Shown one piece after another: positions 45,697-53,837 of a stretch of 64,000 bases of DNA. A model generated the notes under the pieces. The model had not been told where the DNA came from. It saw nothing but the letters and a program-made list of their open reading frames with translations, and ran no database searches. This stretch comes from Paraburkholderia phenazinium (lineage in GTDB: Bacteria > Pseudomonadota > Gammaproteobacteria > Burkholderiales > Burkholderiaceae): the NCBI RefSeq assembly GCF_900100735.1, contig NZ_FNCJ01000027.1:1-64000 (forward strand), written 5' to 3'. Every line of letters starts with the position of its first letter. Position 1 is the stretch's first letter. Both the position numbers and the translations under genes were made by a program.

Positions 45697-45718
45697 CACC
45701 AAATGAAAGCGTTCCGCG
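45697..45718. repeat. Left-end repeat copy 1 (candidate TnsB-binding site)
   Basis: 22 nt starting CACCAAATGAAAGCG and ending TTCCGCG. It differs at one base from the copy at 45832. Size and position match TnsB sites in Tn7-type ends. The outer neighbour GTTCTCAC would be the terminal sequence. Confidence 0.55.
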
Positions 45719-45831
45719 GAAAGTTTTGGCGCGAGTGAGCCCCTTGTCCCATGGTGCTTAGCGCTTGGCAGCCCATTCTCAAAAACATCGAGCGACCCTG
45801 CGCTACGCCAATATTCGCGCGCTGCCCCCGC

Positions 45832-45853
45832 CACCAAATGAAAGCGTCCCGCG
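45832..45853. repeat. Left-end repeat copy 2 (candidate TnsB-binding site)
   Basis: 22 nt starting CACCAAATGAAAGCG and ending TCCCGCG, same orientation as copy 1 and 135 bp further in. The spaced, direct layout resembles the left end of Tn7. The rest of 45719-46205 shows no gene; GCTACGCC followed by an AATT-type word occurs twice (near 45802 and 45869). Confidence 0.55.
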
Positions 45854-46205
45854 CGCCGTGCGTATTGGGCTACGCCGAAAATTGACCCTCTCTTGCGCTG
45901 GAGCGGTCGCGTCGAAAGTCGCTTATTTTTTAGCATCGACCGAGAGATTTGCGACAGCCAAAACTACTTCCGCCTGAGGCTTGTCACCCCCTCCCATTCA
46001 GCGCACGCGGCGGACTCCAAGTGCCGCTGGGCCAGCAAGTTAAGATATTGAAGTCCGCAGTCAAGTTTCTGATGTCGAGCATCTTCAGTGACGACAGCGA
46101 CTTCTTCGTTTCCCCGATGAGTGCGAGGGGTGGCAATCCGGCCACTTGACGCCCTTTTCACTGAGCGACCACAGGGCCGGCGAGTCCCTCAGTGTAATGA
46201 GACTG

Positions 46206-47153
46206 CTAGCTTTCGTCTCCACTTGCGCTTGGGTCAAAGGCGTAATACATATCGCGCAAAATTTTCCCTAGCATTTGGTTCTTGTATTCTTCGGGGTCAA
46301 ACCGAAGAAGGTCCGTGACTTCCATTTTTCTACCAAACAATTCGCTATACATATTAATACTATTTTTATTTAGGTCTCTTCTGTCCCGGATGAAGCGTTT
46401 GATTGTGGGTAGGTTTGCTGCGAATCGCTCCTTTAGTAGAAATGTTTCGATGGAGCGCTTCGCTATGGGCGATTGGGTACGTGGCTGCACAGTACCAAAC
46501 TCGCTCAGCAGCTTATCGTCATGCAATAGTTGGTCAAACGTATAGTTTCCGTTTGAAGAAACGATTTCGAAGCGTAACACGTCTTCATCAATATCTTCCA
46601 AAGGATGGAGATGTCGAGTTTTGAAAAAATTCTTAGTGCCCTTCAAACTTGAATTGCAAATGTAGCAGCTTGGAACAAGGTTATAGAGCGAAAGTGCGAG
46701 GTATGGATACTCAGCTTTAGGAAAAAAGTGGTCCAACGTTGGCCGGTAGCTACCCGTCGTTCCTACGACCGTGAAAGAGAATGCCTGATTGCAATATGGG
46801 CATATGGTGTTTCTCGCTTTCGCGCAGAGTTTATATGCAGACCAACGTTGGACGTTCTTCTGGCAGAACAAAGAATAATCGAATGCCTTCTTCGCGGAGC
46901 TGTTGAAATTTTTTACTTGTCCTTTCGACAGCGGCTTGCATGTGGACTCGGCGTCGGCAATGATGTCTCGCAATTTCTGCACATCGCCAGTCGCGAAATT
47001 TGGCAGATTCTTTTGAACAAATGCTCGAAACTGTGGCGACCTGATATAGCCTGCCTGGTTCGGCAGCTTCGTCAAAAGGCCTTCAAGGCGCTTAGTAACA
47101 TACGCGTTGTGGTCGGTCTTCGCATCATCCCAAACATCGTGAATTGAAATCAT
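46206..47153 (-). CDS. ptuB: HNH endonuclease, Septu PtuB-like
   Basis: A 315-residue protein with an HNH core: CPYCNQ (Cys 118 and 121), the catalytic DH pair at about 141-142 in TLDHFFPKAEYP, the central Asn about 158 (LYNLVPSCYICNSSLKG) and a second Cys pair (163, 166). The first and second Cys pairs would bind zinc. Its ATG overlaps the stop of the ATPase gene by four bases, so the pair is co-translated. ATPase plus HNH nuclease is the Septu anti-phage layout (PtuA-PtuB). GC content is lower than the host's, as for transferred cargo. Confidence 0.8.
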   Translation of the reverse strand: MISIHDVWDDAKTDHNAYVTKRLEGLLTKLPNQAGYIRSPQFRAFVQKNLPNFATGDVQKLRDIIADAESTCKPLSKGQVKNFNSSAKKAFDYSLFCQKNVQRWSAYKLCAKARNTICPYCNQAFSFTVVGTTGSYRPTLDHFFPKAEYPYLALSLYNLVPSCYICNSSLKGTKNFFKTRHLHPLEDIDEDVLRFEIVSSNGNYTFDQLLHDDKLLSEFGTVQPRTQSPIAKRSIETFLLKERFAANLPTIKRFIRDRRDLNKNSINMYSELFGRKMEVTDLLRFDPEEYKNQMLGKILRDMYYAFDPSASGDES

Positions 47154-48751
47154 TCTTCGACACCCCGTTTGTATACTCTGCGCCGCTCGCGCAGCTTTTT
47201 CATTTCTCGCAGCAAGATTGGGTCGTCGATGATGCTCAGGAGGTGGTCGTCTATCTCGTTCGCCTCTCCTTCCTCTAATCGACCGATGCTTTCTTTGATT
47301 TTCCCGTGAGCGAAGGCTCCAAGCGACCCCGTTTCAAAGCTCGAGTTGACTATGTCTTCAAGCGAAGCAGCGAAGCTTCGAACCTCTACGTTATGCGACT
47401 CGGCCGGCTCGTCTTTCGTACTCAGTCTCGTGACGCAGTCGCGCGGAACGTCAGTAAGAAGCGAAGTTGAATGAGAGCTTAGAATGAGCTGAAGGCTTTT
47501 GACCTCGGCAGCCCTTTTCATGCTTGACATCGTGAGGTCCAGCAGCCTTACGTACTCTCGTTGCCAAGCCGCATGAAGATAGATGTCGCCTTCGTCGAGA
47601 AGAACAAGGAACTTGCTCAAGCCTCTATCTTTCAGTTCATCGATTCCGCGGCGAATAGCAGAGAACTGGTATAGGAGAGCCAGTTGCCCGGAACTGAAAT
47701 TCTCCCAGACCAGTTCAGCGAGCCTAGAATGGGTCACGTTCAAGCGATACCGCTTGAGCGTTGCGTCATCGTCGACATAGACTGATTTTCCAACTCGGTC
47801 TCCAACCCTATAATTTCTCCATCTGTCTTCGTTCAGTAACAGATTGACCTTTTGCATAGCAAGGGTCTCAAGTTTCTTCGCAAGCCCTCCGTCTCGGACA
47901 TTAGAGAGCGGCTCTCCGTCGAGAAAGTATCTTTGTAGAAACGCTTCAACAGGTACCGTCTTTTTTCTACTGGTGTTTATTACTTGTTCTAGTGCGGACA
48001 GAACGGGAATCACATGGCCCGCAAGATTTAAATCTATCAGCCTCTGAATTTCCAACATGAAGGCCGTCCCGATTTCTTGAATTTGTCCCGGGACATCCTC
48101 GAAAGGTTCGGCATTGTTGCGTTCGGCTACCAAGTGAGAAGCGAATGCGTTCGTGAAATGACGCAGTACCGTCGGAGCAGACTTTAAAAATTCTGGAAAC
48201 ATTGAGCGTAGCCGCTGCTGACCAGCCGAAGCGTAAAGGACGCCCTTAGTTTTCTCTGATGTGGAAAGGTTGCTCAGAATAACTCGAGCGATTGCGGTCA
48301 GTATCATTGCCCGGTCGAAGCCGAGTACCACCATCGGCCGAAGTTTGAAACCTAGCTCCCGCCTGACCAGTTCATAATATTGGAAATCGACATCCAAGCC
48401 GCCTTCTAATTTTCCGTAGGAAGGTGTTGCGTCGTAGAAGTTTCGCGTGCTTTTGGGGAGGTTGACTCGGTAGGGAATTGGTGTGTAATAGACAACGCCA
48501 TATTCCTGGCGGTGGTTCTTTTTTCGATAGGCTTCGGAATCGGAGTACCGTACGCCGACCTTCACTATCTGTTCAGTATCGTGAAACGCCCATGCGATTT
48601 GTCGTAAGACCCTCGTCTTACCTGCGCCGTTACATCCAATCAAGAGTGAGAAGCTGTCAACGCCGAAAAAACCCCGAAACTTGCCCTTGCGCCGGTTGGA
48701 TGGCGTCAGCAATTCTAGAGTGCATGAATCCAGGTGAATGCTCGATATCAT
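47150..48751 (-). CDS. ptuA: SMC/ABC-type ATPase, Septu PtuA-like
   Basis: A 533-residue ATPase: Walker A GCNGAGKT (residues 39-46), ABC-type signature FSSGQLALL, Walker B FLVLLDEGDIYLH and a switch His in LILSSHST. The long middle insertion (about residues 60-330) is characteristic of the OLD/PtuA-like group. Start at 48751 is chosen because MISSIHLDS is the usual first beta strand; an upstream in-frame extension of up to 51 residues cannot be excluded and no good ribosome-binding site marks either. The gene lies 180 bp after tnsB and is coupled to the HNH nuclease gene. Confidence 0.8.
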   Translation of the reverse strand: MISSIHLDSCTLELLTPSNRRKGKFRGFFGVDSFSLLIGCNGAGKTRVLRQIAWAFHDTEQIVKVGVRYSDSEAYRKKNHRQEYGVVYYTPIPYRVNLPKSTRNFYDATPSYGKLEGGLDVDFQYYELVRRELGFKLRPMVVLGFDRAMILTAIARVILSNLSTSEKTKGVLYASAGQQRLRSMFPEFLKSAPTVLRHFTNAFASHLVAERNNAEPFEDVPGQIQEIGTAFMLEIQRLIDLNLAGHVIPVLSALEQVINTSRKKTVPVEAFLQRYFLDGEPLSNVRDGGLAKKLETLAMQKVNLLLNEDRWRNYRVGDRVGKSVYVDDDATLKRYRLNVTHSRLAELVWENFSSGQLALLYQFSAIRRGIDELKDRGLSKFLVLLDEGDIYLHAAWQREYVRLLDLTMSSMKRAAEVKSLQLILSSHSTSLLTDVPRDCVTRLSTKDEPAESHNVEVRSFAASLEDIVNSSFETGSLGAFAHGKIKESIGRLEEGEANEIDDHLLSIIDDPILLREMKKLRERRRVYKRGVEE

Positions 48752-48933
48752 TTTAGGGTGGTTTTTTATATACAGCCTATAGTCTACTGGTATTCGCTCA
48801 TTATCGGACCGGCTTCGCATTAGGTGGCCGTTTGAGGAATAGCCTCGCGCTCGTGCTCGTGCTCGTGACGTTGGCGAGATGGTCGCCATCCGACGCGGAA
48901 GCACGAGCGTTTGTTGCCGACACAGCGCGCCGG

Positions 48934-51210
48934 CTAGAAGTCTATGTCTATCACTCGGCGGCTACTGCGTTGGTATTCCGTCTCCTGCATCACTGGCTGA
49001 CGGGCCTCGATGTCAGTGGCAGACGTCTTTTGTGCTGAGCCCAGCACCGCGCGGGTGTGGGCCGCGCCGGCGTGCGCCTCTGCCGTCTTGCGAGCTCTTC
49101 TGTTGTTGACTGTCGGTGGCAAGCCTTCCACCGCCGCCATCCGCCTCTGCGTCGACTGGGAGACGCCTCCTCGTTTGACTGCCTGGTCGACGGTGAGGTG
49201 CAGCCGGCTTTTGTCTCTTTGCTTGTCAAGGTCCGCGAGGTCTCGCATCTGGATGTAATCACGGATGTCCGGAATGGCTATACCAAATTTCTCGATAGTC
49301 GGCTTGGTGGCCTCCAGTTCAACAAGATAACCATCATCGTCCCACAACGCATGAAGCTTCGATGTGAACAGTTCATAACCCGAAATCGGCATGGACTTCC
49401 CATTGTGCGTGGCTTCGTACTCAGCAGCTCTTCTCCGAAGCTCTTCGCAGCTGAACTCTCTCTTATCAAAGCTGACGACTCCGCCCGGCGCCGTCGCGTT
49501 GGGAGAGAAAGGCTTAGCGAGTCGGCGAATTATGGCCTCCTCCGTAAGGTCCCACTCTGCATCACCCGCACGCATCGCGAAGTTGAACAGAAACAAGTGC
49601 TTTGGCACTGGCGGCACATCAGCCTCCGCCATTAAGCGATTCCGTGCTCGACGCATGTCCGCATTCAAGTTGTGCCTACTTATTGCAGTGAGAAGCGCCC
49701 GCATAAATTGCTCCAGCGTCAATGACGCTCCGGCAACTGCCGTTTTCAGCTTCTCGCGATTGCGCTTGCGCGCAGCATCTTTATCCGGACCCCTTCCCTT
49801 TACCGGTTCGCCATGGGTCGCGCCGATAAGGCCAGAGACTTCTTCCTGGAAATAGTCCATCATCTGTTCGACGTCGCCCTTCGCCTTTCCCTCTCCGGGC
49901 ACCGCCATCAGGAGTCGCTGTCGCATCCCGCCGACAAGTGCACGCTGCACTTTTTCGGAAATGCCTGCGCCGCGGTCTACGAAAACCGAACTCGGACAAC
50001 CGTAGACCATCCCGTCTAAGTAAGACACGCCCCATCGCGACAGTTCGTCTTCTTTGTCCGTGCATGCACTGAAAACACATGCCAAATAGGAATCAGCGTC
50101 CTCGGGTCGGTAGGTCGCGTACCAGCCCAGAATCGCACGGCTCGAACGGTCAACTGCGAGCAGCACCGTGGGCTTCAATACATTGTTGATTCCAACAATG
50201 GAATCGCCGAAACGCAGGAAGCAGTCTGCCACAGTGCCGTCAATGTCCACTACATTGAGCTCGCCCTCCGCAATCTGTGCCGAATAGCCGCGCCCTTGCG
50301 GCGAAGCTCGAAGCCGAGCCAACTTCGCCTTCTCTTCGTGGAAGAGTGGTGTAACTTTTCTTACAGTGTTCCGCTCACTAGGCAACCTGCGAGGGTCCAC
50401 GGCAAACACTTGCTTCTCGCCGTCGGAACCACGGTTGTGTCCCACCTGGCTCCGCAGAAAGCTTCGGGCAATGCCCGTAATGGTAGCTCCGGGAACGTGT
50501 GCTTCGCGCTTGACGTATTTCTTCAACCTTTCGTATAGGTACGTTGGAAATTGCATGCGCGAGAGACGTGTCGACGGGTCGACAATTTCCGAGAAGGTCT
50601 TACGGCCCGACTCAATGAGGGTGCCGTCTTCACGCCTCGCTCCCAGGCGAGGCGCATCCGGAGCACCTTTGTCCCAGTTGCGAGGTACTAGCGCGAACTC
50701 GTGCCCACCGTAAAAAAGGTAGTGCTCGTAATATTTGCGCACCGTTTTTGCTGTACAGCCGAACTTAGTCGCCGCATTGAGGACGGCCGTTGAATACACG
50801 CCCTTGTCCTTAAACGGACCATCCCCAAAGACTCGGATGATGTGGTCTACTACTTCCCGCTTTTCTTTTAGCTCCAGCTGGTCGTCTTCGTCTCTGGGCG
50901 AGAATTCCGACATACCTTGCGGTATGCCGCATTCGTCGACGCGCCAGGCAAGCTCTCGCGTTCTGAGGTCACGCATAGTCGCGACGGGAAGCGTCATCCT
51001 GTACTTTTTGGTATCGGGGTCACGATTAAGTCTAACGACACCGCTCTCGACCGAGCCCAACCGTACCAAGTAAACGCGCGTACTATCCTCCCCCAGATAT
51101 CTGAGGAGCATGTGTGGCTGCTTTGGAACCGCCACATTAAGATTGGAAAATCTTGGGAACAATGCTATGGTCTTTACTTCGGATTCCATATTATTCATCA
51201 TAGCTCTCAA
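48934..51210 (-). CDS. tnsB: Tn7-like transposase TnsB (DDE)
   Basis: A 758-residue RNase H-fold transposase with N-terminal HTH regions, a core with Asp 324 (VVDIDGTVAD), Asp 412 (SSVFVDRGAG) and Glu 448 (KGDVEQMMDYF), spaced as DD(35)E, and a C-terminal beta-barrel and tail. The catalytic set is complete, so it can in principle cut 3' ends and join them to target DNA. The C-terminal tail (QSTQRRMAAVEGLPP onward) would contact TnsC in known systems. It follows tnsA by 27 bp. Confidence 0.92.
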   Translation of the reverse strand: MRAMMNNMESEVKTIALFPRFSNLNVAVPKQPHMLLRYLGEDSTRVYLVRLGSVESGVVRLNRDPDTKKYRMTLPVATMRDLRTRELAWRVDECGIPQGMSEFSPRDEDDQLELKEKREVVDHIIRVFGDGPFKDKGVYSTAVLNAATKFGCTAKTVRKYYEHYLFYGGHEFALVPRNWDKGAPDAPRLGARREDGTLIESGRKTFSEIVDPSTRLSRMQFPTYLYERLKKYVKREAHVPGATITGIARSFLRSQVGHNRGSDGEKQVFAVDPRRLPSERNTVRKVTPLFHEEKAKLARLRASPQGRGYSAQIAEGELNVVDIDGTVADCFLRFGDSIVGINNVLKPTVLLAVDRSSRAILGWYATYRPEDADSYLACVFSACTDKEDELSRWGVSYLDGMVYGCPSSVFVDRGAGISEKVQRALVGGMRQRLLMAVPGEGKAKGDVEQMMDYFQEEVSGLIGATHGEPVKGRGPDKDAARKRNREKLKTAVAGASLTLEQFMRALLTAISRHNLNADMRRARNRLMAEADVPPVPKHLFLFNFAMRAGDAEWDLTEEAIIRRLAKPFSPNATAPGGVVSFDKREFSCEELRRRAAEYEATHNGKSMPISGYELFTSKLHALWDDDGYLVELEATKPTIEKFGIAIPDIRDYIQMRDLADLDKQRDKSRLHLTVDQAVKRGGVSQSTQRRMAAVEGLPPTVNNRRARKTAEAHAGAAHTRAVLGSAQKTSATDIEARQPVMQETEYQRSSRRVIDIDF

Positions 51211-51237
51211 TTAAATTTAGGGGCGTTCGATTAAAAA

Positions 51238-52239
51238 CTACGGACGAATAAAATTTAGAGGCTCCGAGGGCGCGTAAGGGCAGCGCACATCCCACTTGAG
51301 ATGCCCTAGGAATAAGGCAACTGCCAGCATCCGGAAGGATTTTTCCGCATCCCACTTCCGCCGCTTTCCAACCATTTCAACGACGCGACGAGCGTTGCCC
51401 GTTGCCTTCGTTGCCAAAAGGTCATGGGCGAACAGTTCAGCGTCATCAACGAGGTTCTCTAACTCGGTGAGCTCCACATACTTCATATGTTCGAACATGC
51501 GCCGATAGCTGTTGTACTCAACGTCTGCGATGCTCAATTCGGTCATGACTTCGTGCGTCGCACACCATTCCGACAACCCCTTTTCCTCACGTTCATGTCT
51601 TGCTCGAACGCTGCGACGCCGACGGTGGGCCTCCGGCTTCGCCGAGACACCGTGATAAATGAGATAGGGGATGCCGGGTATCCTCAGGGTGAGCATGAAG
51701 TCGATTGTCGCGAGTTCATTTCGCGGGAAAAGACGTCCTTCCCGGCAGTAGGCGAGGAATGCTTCTCGATTCCACTGGGGGTATTGCGTTCGTATCTCAA
51801 CGACAAAGGGACACATTTCAAAGAACGCCAGAAGGCGTGCCTCGAGACTTGAGTGACACGCAACCTGGCCGCCAGCCTTAAAACTAAAGTGATAGCCAGC
51901 GATGCCGACACGGCTATCGCTGGCTTTTTTCCAGCACTCGAACTTAGGGGCGCTCAACACACCGCGCGGGTCAGTCTCGGGCAACGTGAGTGGCCATTGA
52001 AGCACGGGCCATCCTGCGAGATGGCGGAGGTGGAATTCCTGGCCGACATGCGATTTGACCTCGATGTCGCCGTGGTCAAGTTCAATGTTCTTCGGAAGAA
52101 CGATGCCCATCGACCACGGATGCCATTCCGTCTCCCGCAGCCCGCTCGCAATGACGATGCCCCGCAGCTTTTTGCCCCTGGCCCGCGAGAATGATAGGTG
52201 CGAGCAGTCACCATTCAATCTCTGTTTTTTTCTATCCAT
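51238..52239 (-). CDS. tnsA: Tn7-like endonuclease TnsA
   Basis: A 333-residue protein with the TnsA nuclease set visible: Glu 133 (SSLEARLLAFF), Asp 180 (ATIDFMLTL) and Lys 201 (GVSAKPEAHR), the E-D-x-K pattern of restriction-type nucleases. TnsA makes the 5' cuts that turn transposition into cut-and-paste. N-terminal about 90 residues are beta-rich and longer than in Tn7 TnsA. The ATG at 52239 overlaps the end of the TniQ-like gene by 25 bp and has a GAGG site. Confidence 0.88.
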   Translation of the reverse strand: MDRKKQRLNGDCSHLSFSRARGKKLRGIVIASGLRETEWHPWSMGIVLPKNIELDHGDIEVKSHVGQEFHLRHLAGWPVLQWPLTLPETDPRGVLSAPKFECWKKASDSRVGIAGYHFSFKAGGQVACHSSLEARLLAFFEMCPFVVEIRTQYPQWNREAFLAYCREGRLFPRNELATIDFMLTLRIPGIPYLIYHGVSAKPEAHRRRRSVRARHEREEKGLSEWCATHEVMTELSIADVEYNSYRRMFEHMKYVELTELENLVDDAELFAHDLLATKATGNARRVVEMVGKRRKWDAEKSFRMLAVALFLGHLKWDVRCPYAPSEPLNFIRP

Positions 52240-53837
52240 GCTTTGCCTCGACGTAAGCGGTCTGAAAACGCATTTCCCGAAAATCCTTCGTACGTTTCGC
52301 GGGCTGCCCATTTCGACTTTTCGTCGACCTTTCTTGCCAGCGACGTGACCAACTCGATTTGCCGTTTACTCCAAGTCTCGAAGTCATCGGCACATTGGTC
52401 CAGCAACGACTCAAGTTCAGCGGTTCCCATACCGCGCTTGTATGCCGACTCGCCGCCTGTCTCGCTCAGGAGAAATGCACGCGTGATGCGGCGCCCTGGG
52501 TCGTGACGAATGGTGTCCTCATAGCGCCGTAGTACCAACTCTCTCTTTCTCGCTTCTCGCCTCTGCTCTCGCGCGACGACGCTCGGCAACGCAGGCTTTC
52601 CTGTTTGCCGTGGCAAGTTTTTGTTGAGCCATTGTCGGTCGTAGTGCGTTGCGAAGAAGGTCAGCTTCTGCCCATCCGGCAAGTCGCGTATTTTGCTGCG
52701 CGTGAAGGTCGGTGACCGTGCCTGTTCGGCCAGAATTGCAGAGCGACAATGTTGGCGATAGCGCTTCATTTCGATGGCCCCAAACTGCTCGAACTGGCGC
52801 CGCCATCGCTCGAATTTATTATCCGGGTTCAAGCGTACACGCTTCGGCCGGGTTTGAACTTCCAAGTCATACCGTTTTGGGTTGACTTTGCGAGCGTTCA
52901 CTTCATCGAGAAAGTCGTGCCACCCTCCGAATAGACTCCAAATAGCCGCGATATTCTGGACCGGATTGCTCAGAGGTCCCTCGGATGTCGGATGTCCTGT
53001 GGCCCGTACGAATGTATGCGCCGCGAAGCCGAGCAGTGGAGTCAGTTCGGTCCCCAGCCGAAATTCGAGTTGTTCTTGAGCCACGTGATGATAGTCTCGG
53101 CGGTCGAGCGCTTGAGCGATGCGCCGAACTTTCGCCCGAAGAACCGGCCCCGTGTTATCTGCAAACGCCGACGTATCAATACGGCCTTGAAGGATATCCT
53201 GCGCCATCTTTGCAATAACGACGGCCGCTTCAAGGCTGTCGTGATTCGTTACGACGCCGATAGGTTGAAGAGCGCCACCGCGCGGGCATTGTTCTCGTGG
53301 ATGCCACGCTTTTCGCCCTCTGCGATGGCTTACGTCTCGACGGCGGCAAAGATTCATGAGCGGCTCCTCGTGCGTCGGACAGTAAAGTATTGATGGCATG
53401 AGGTGAACGCGATGCCAGATGGCAAAGCCGTGCTCCCTATAGTCGGACGCGATGCAGCTCAGACAGATTCCCAAGCGGCCGCGAAGAGCAATCTGGTGCT
53501 TGCCCACGTAGCCGACTGCCCCAGGTTCGCCCCCAAGTCTGTACTGTTTCAGCAATCCTTTCTTCTTCGATTCCGGAAGGAAGGCGCTGTTCAACCGATA
53601 GCGAGTGTGATTCATAACCAAGTTTTCCCAGTCCGGCAAACTACCAGGAAACAACTCCGCAATCCCTTCCACATTGGACGGATGTACGAAAGCGGGCCTA
53701 TGCCCATCTTTGTCCAGCAACGCCATCACTCCATTATGGTTGTTAGCATCACTCAGTTCAGCCTGACGGACGAGAAATCCCGTGAAATCCTCTTCATCCC
53801 TGATTCCCGTTTCGTGAAACGAATTTACTGTGCCCAT
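52215..53837 (-). CDS. tniQ: TniQ-family target-selection protein (first TniQ)
   Basis: A 540-residue protein with an N-terminal TniQ domain (DEEDFTGFLVRQAELSDANN) and the zinc-binding pattern CLSC then HLMPSILYCPTHEEPLMNLC. The C-terminal half (about 300-540) is basic and probably helical. In Tn7-type systems a TniQ/TnsD protein binds the target site and recruits TnsC. It overlaps the preceding TnsD/TniQ-like gene by 44 bp and the tnsA start by 25 bp, which indicates tight coupling. The GTG/ATG-type start at 53837 gives an in-register TniQ N-terminus. Confidence 0.82.
   Translation of the reverse strand: MGTVNSFHETGIRDEEDFTGFLVRQAELSDANNHNGVMALLDKDGHRPAFVHPSNVEGIAELFPGSLPDWENLVMNHTRYRLNSAFLPESKKKGLLKQYRLGGEPGAVGYVGKHQIALRGRLGICLSCIASDYREHGFAIWHRVHLMPSILYCPTHEEPLMNLCRRRDVSHRRGRKAWHPREQCPRGGALQPIGVVTNHDSLEAAVVIAKMAQDILQGRIDTSAFADNTGPVLRAKVRRIAQALDRRDYHHVAQEQLEFRLGTELTPLLGFAAHTFVRATGHPTSEGPLSNPVQNIAAIWSLFGGWHDFLDEVNARKVNPKRYDLEVQTRPKRVRLNPDNKFERWRRQFEQFGAIEMKRYRQHCRSAILAEQARSPTFTRSKIRDLPDGQKLTFFATHYDRQWLNKNLPRQTGKPALPSVVAREQRREARKRELVLRRYEDTIRHDPGRRITRAFLLSETGGESAYKRGMGTAELESLLDQCADDFETWSKRQIELVTSLARKVDEKSKWAARETYEGFSGNAFSDRLRRGKAWIEKNRD

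Noticed and set aside
52885..53400. Plus-strand frames inside the TniQ-like gene
   Set aside because: They overlap a gene with a TniQ N-terminus and zinc motifs and show no family sequence.
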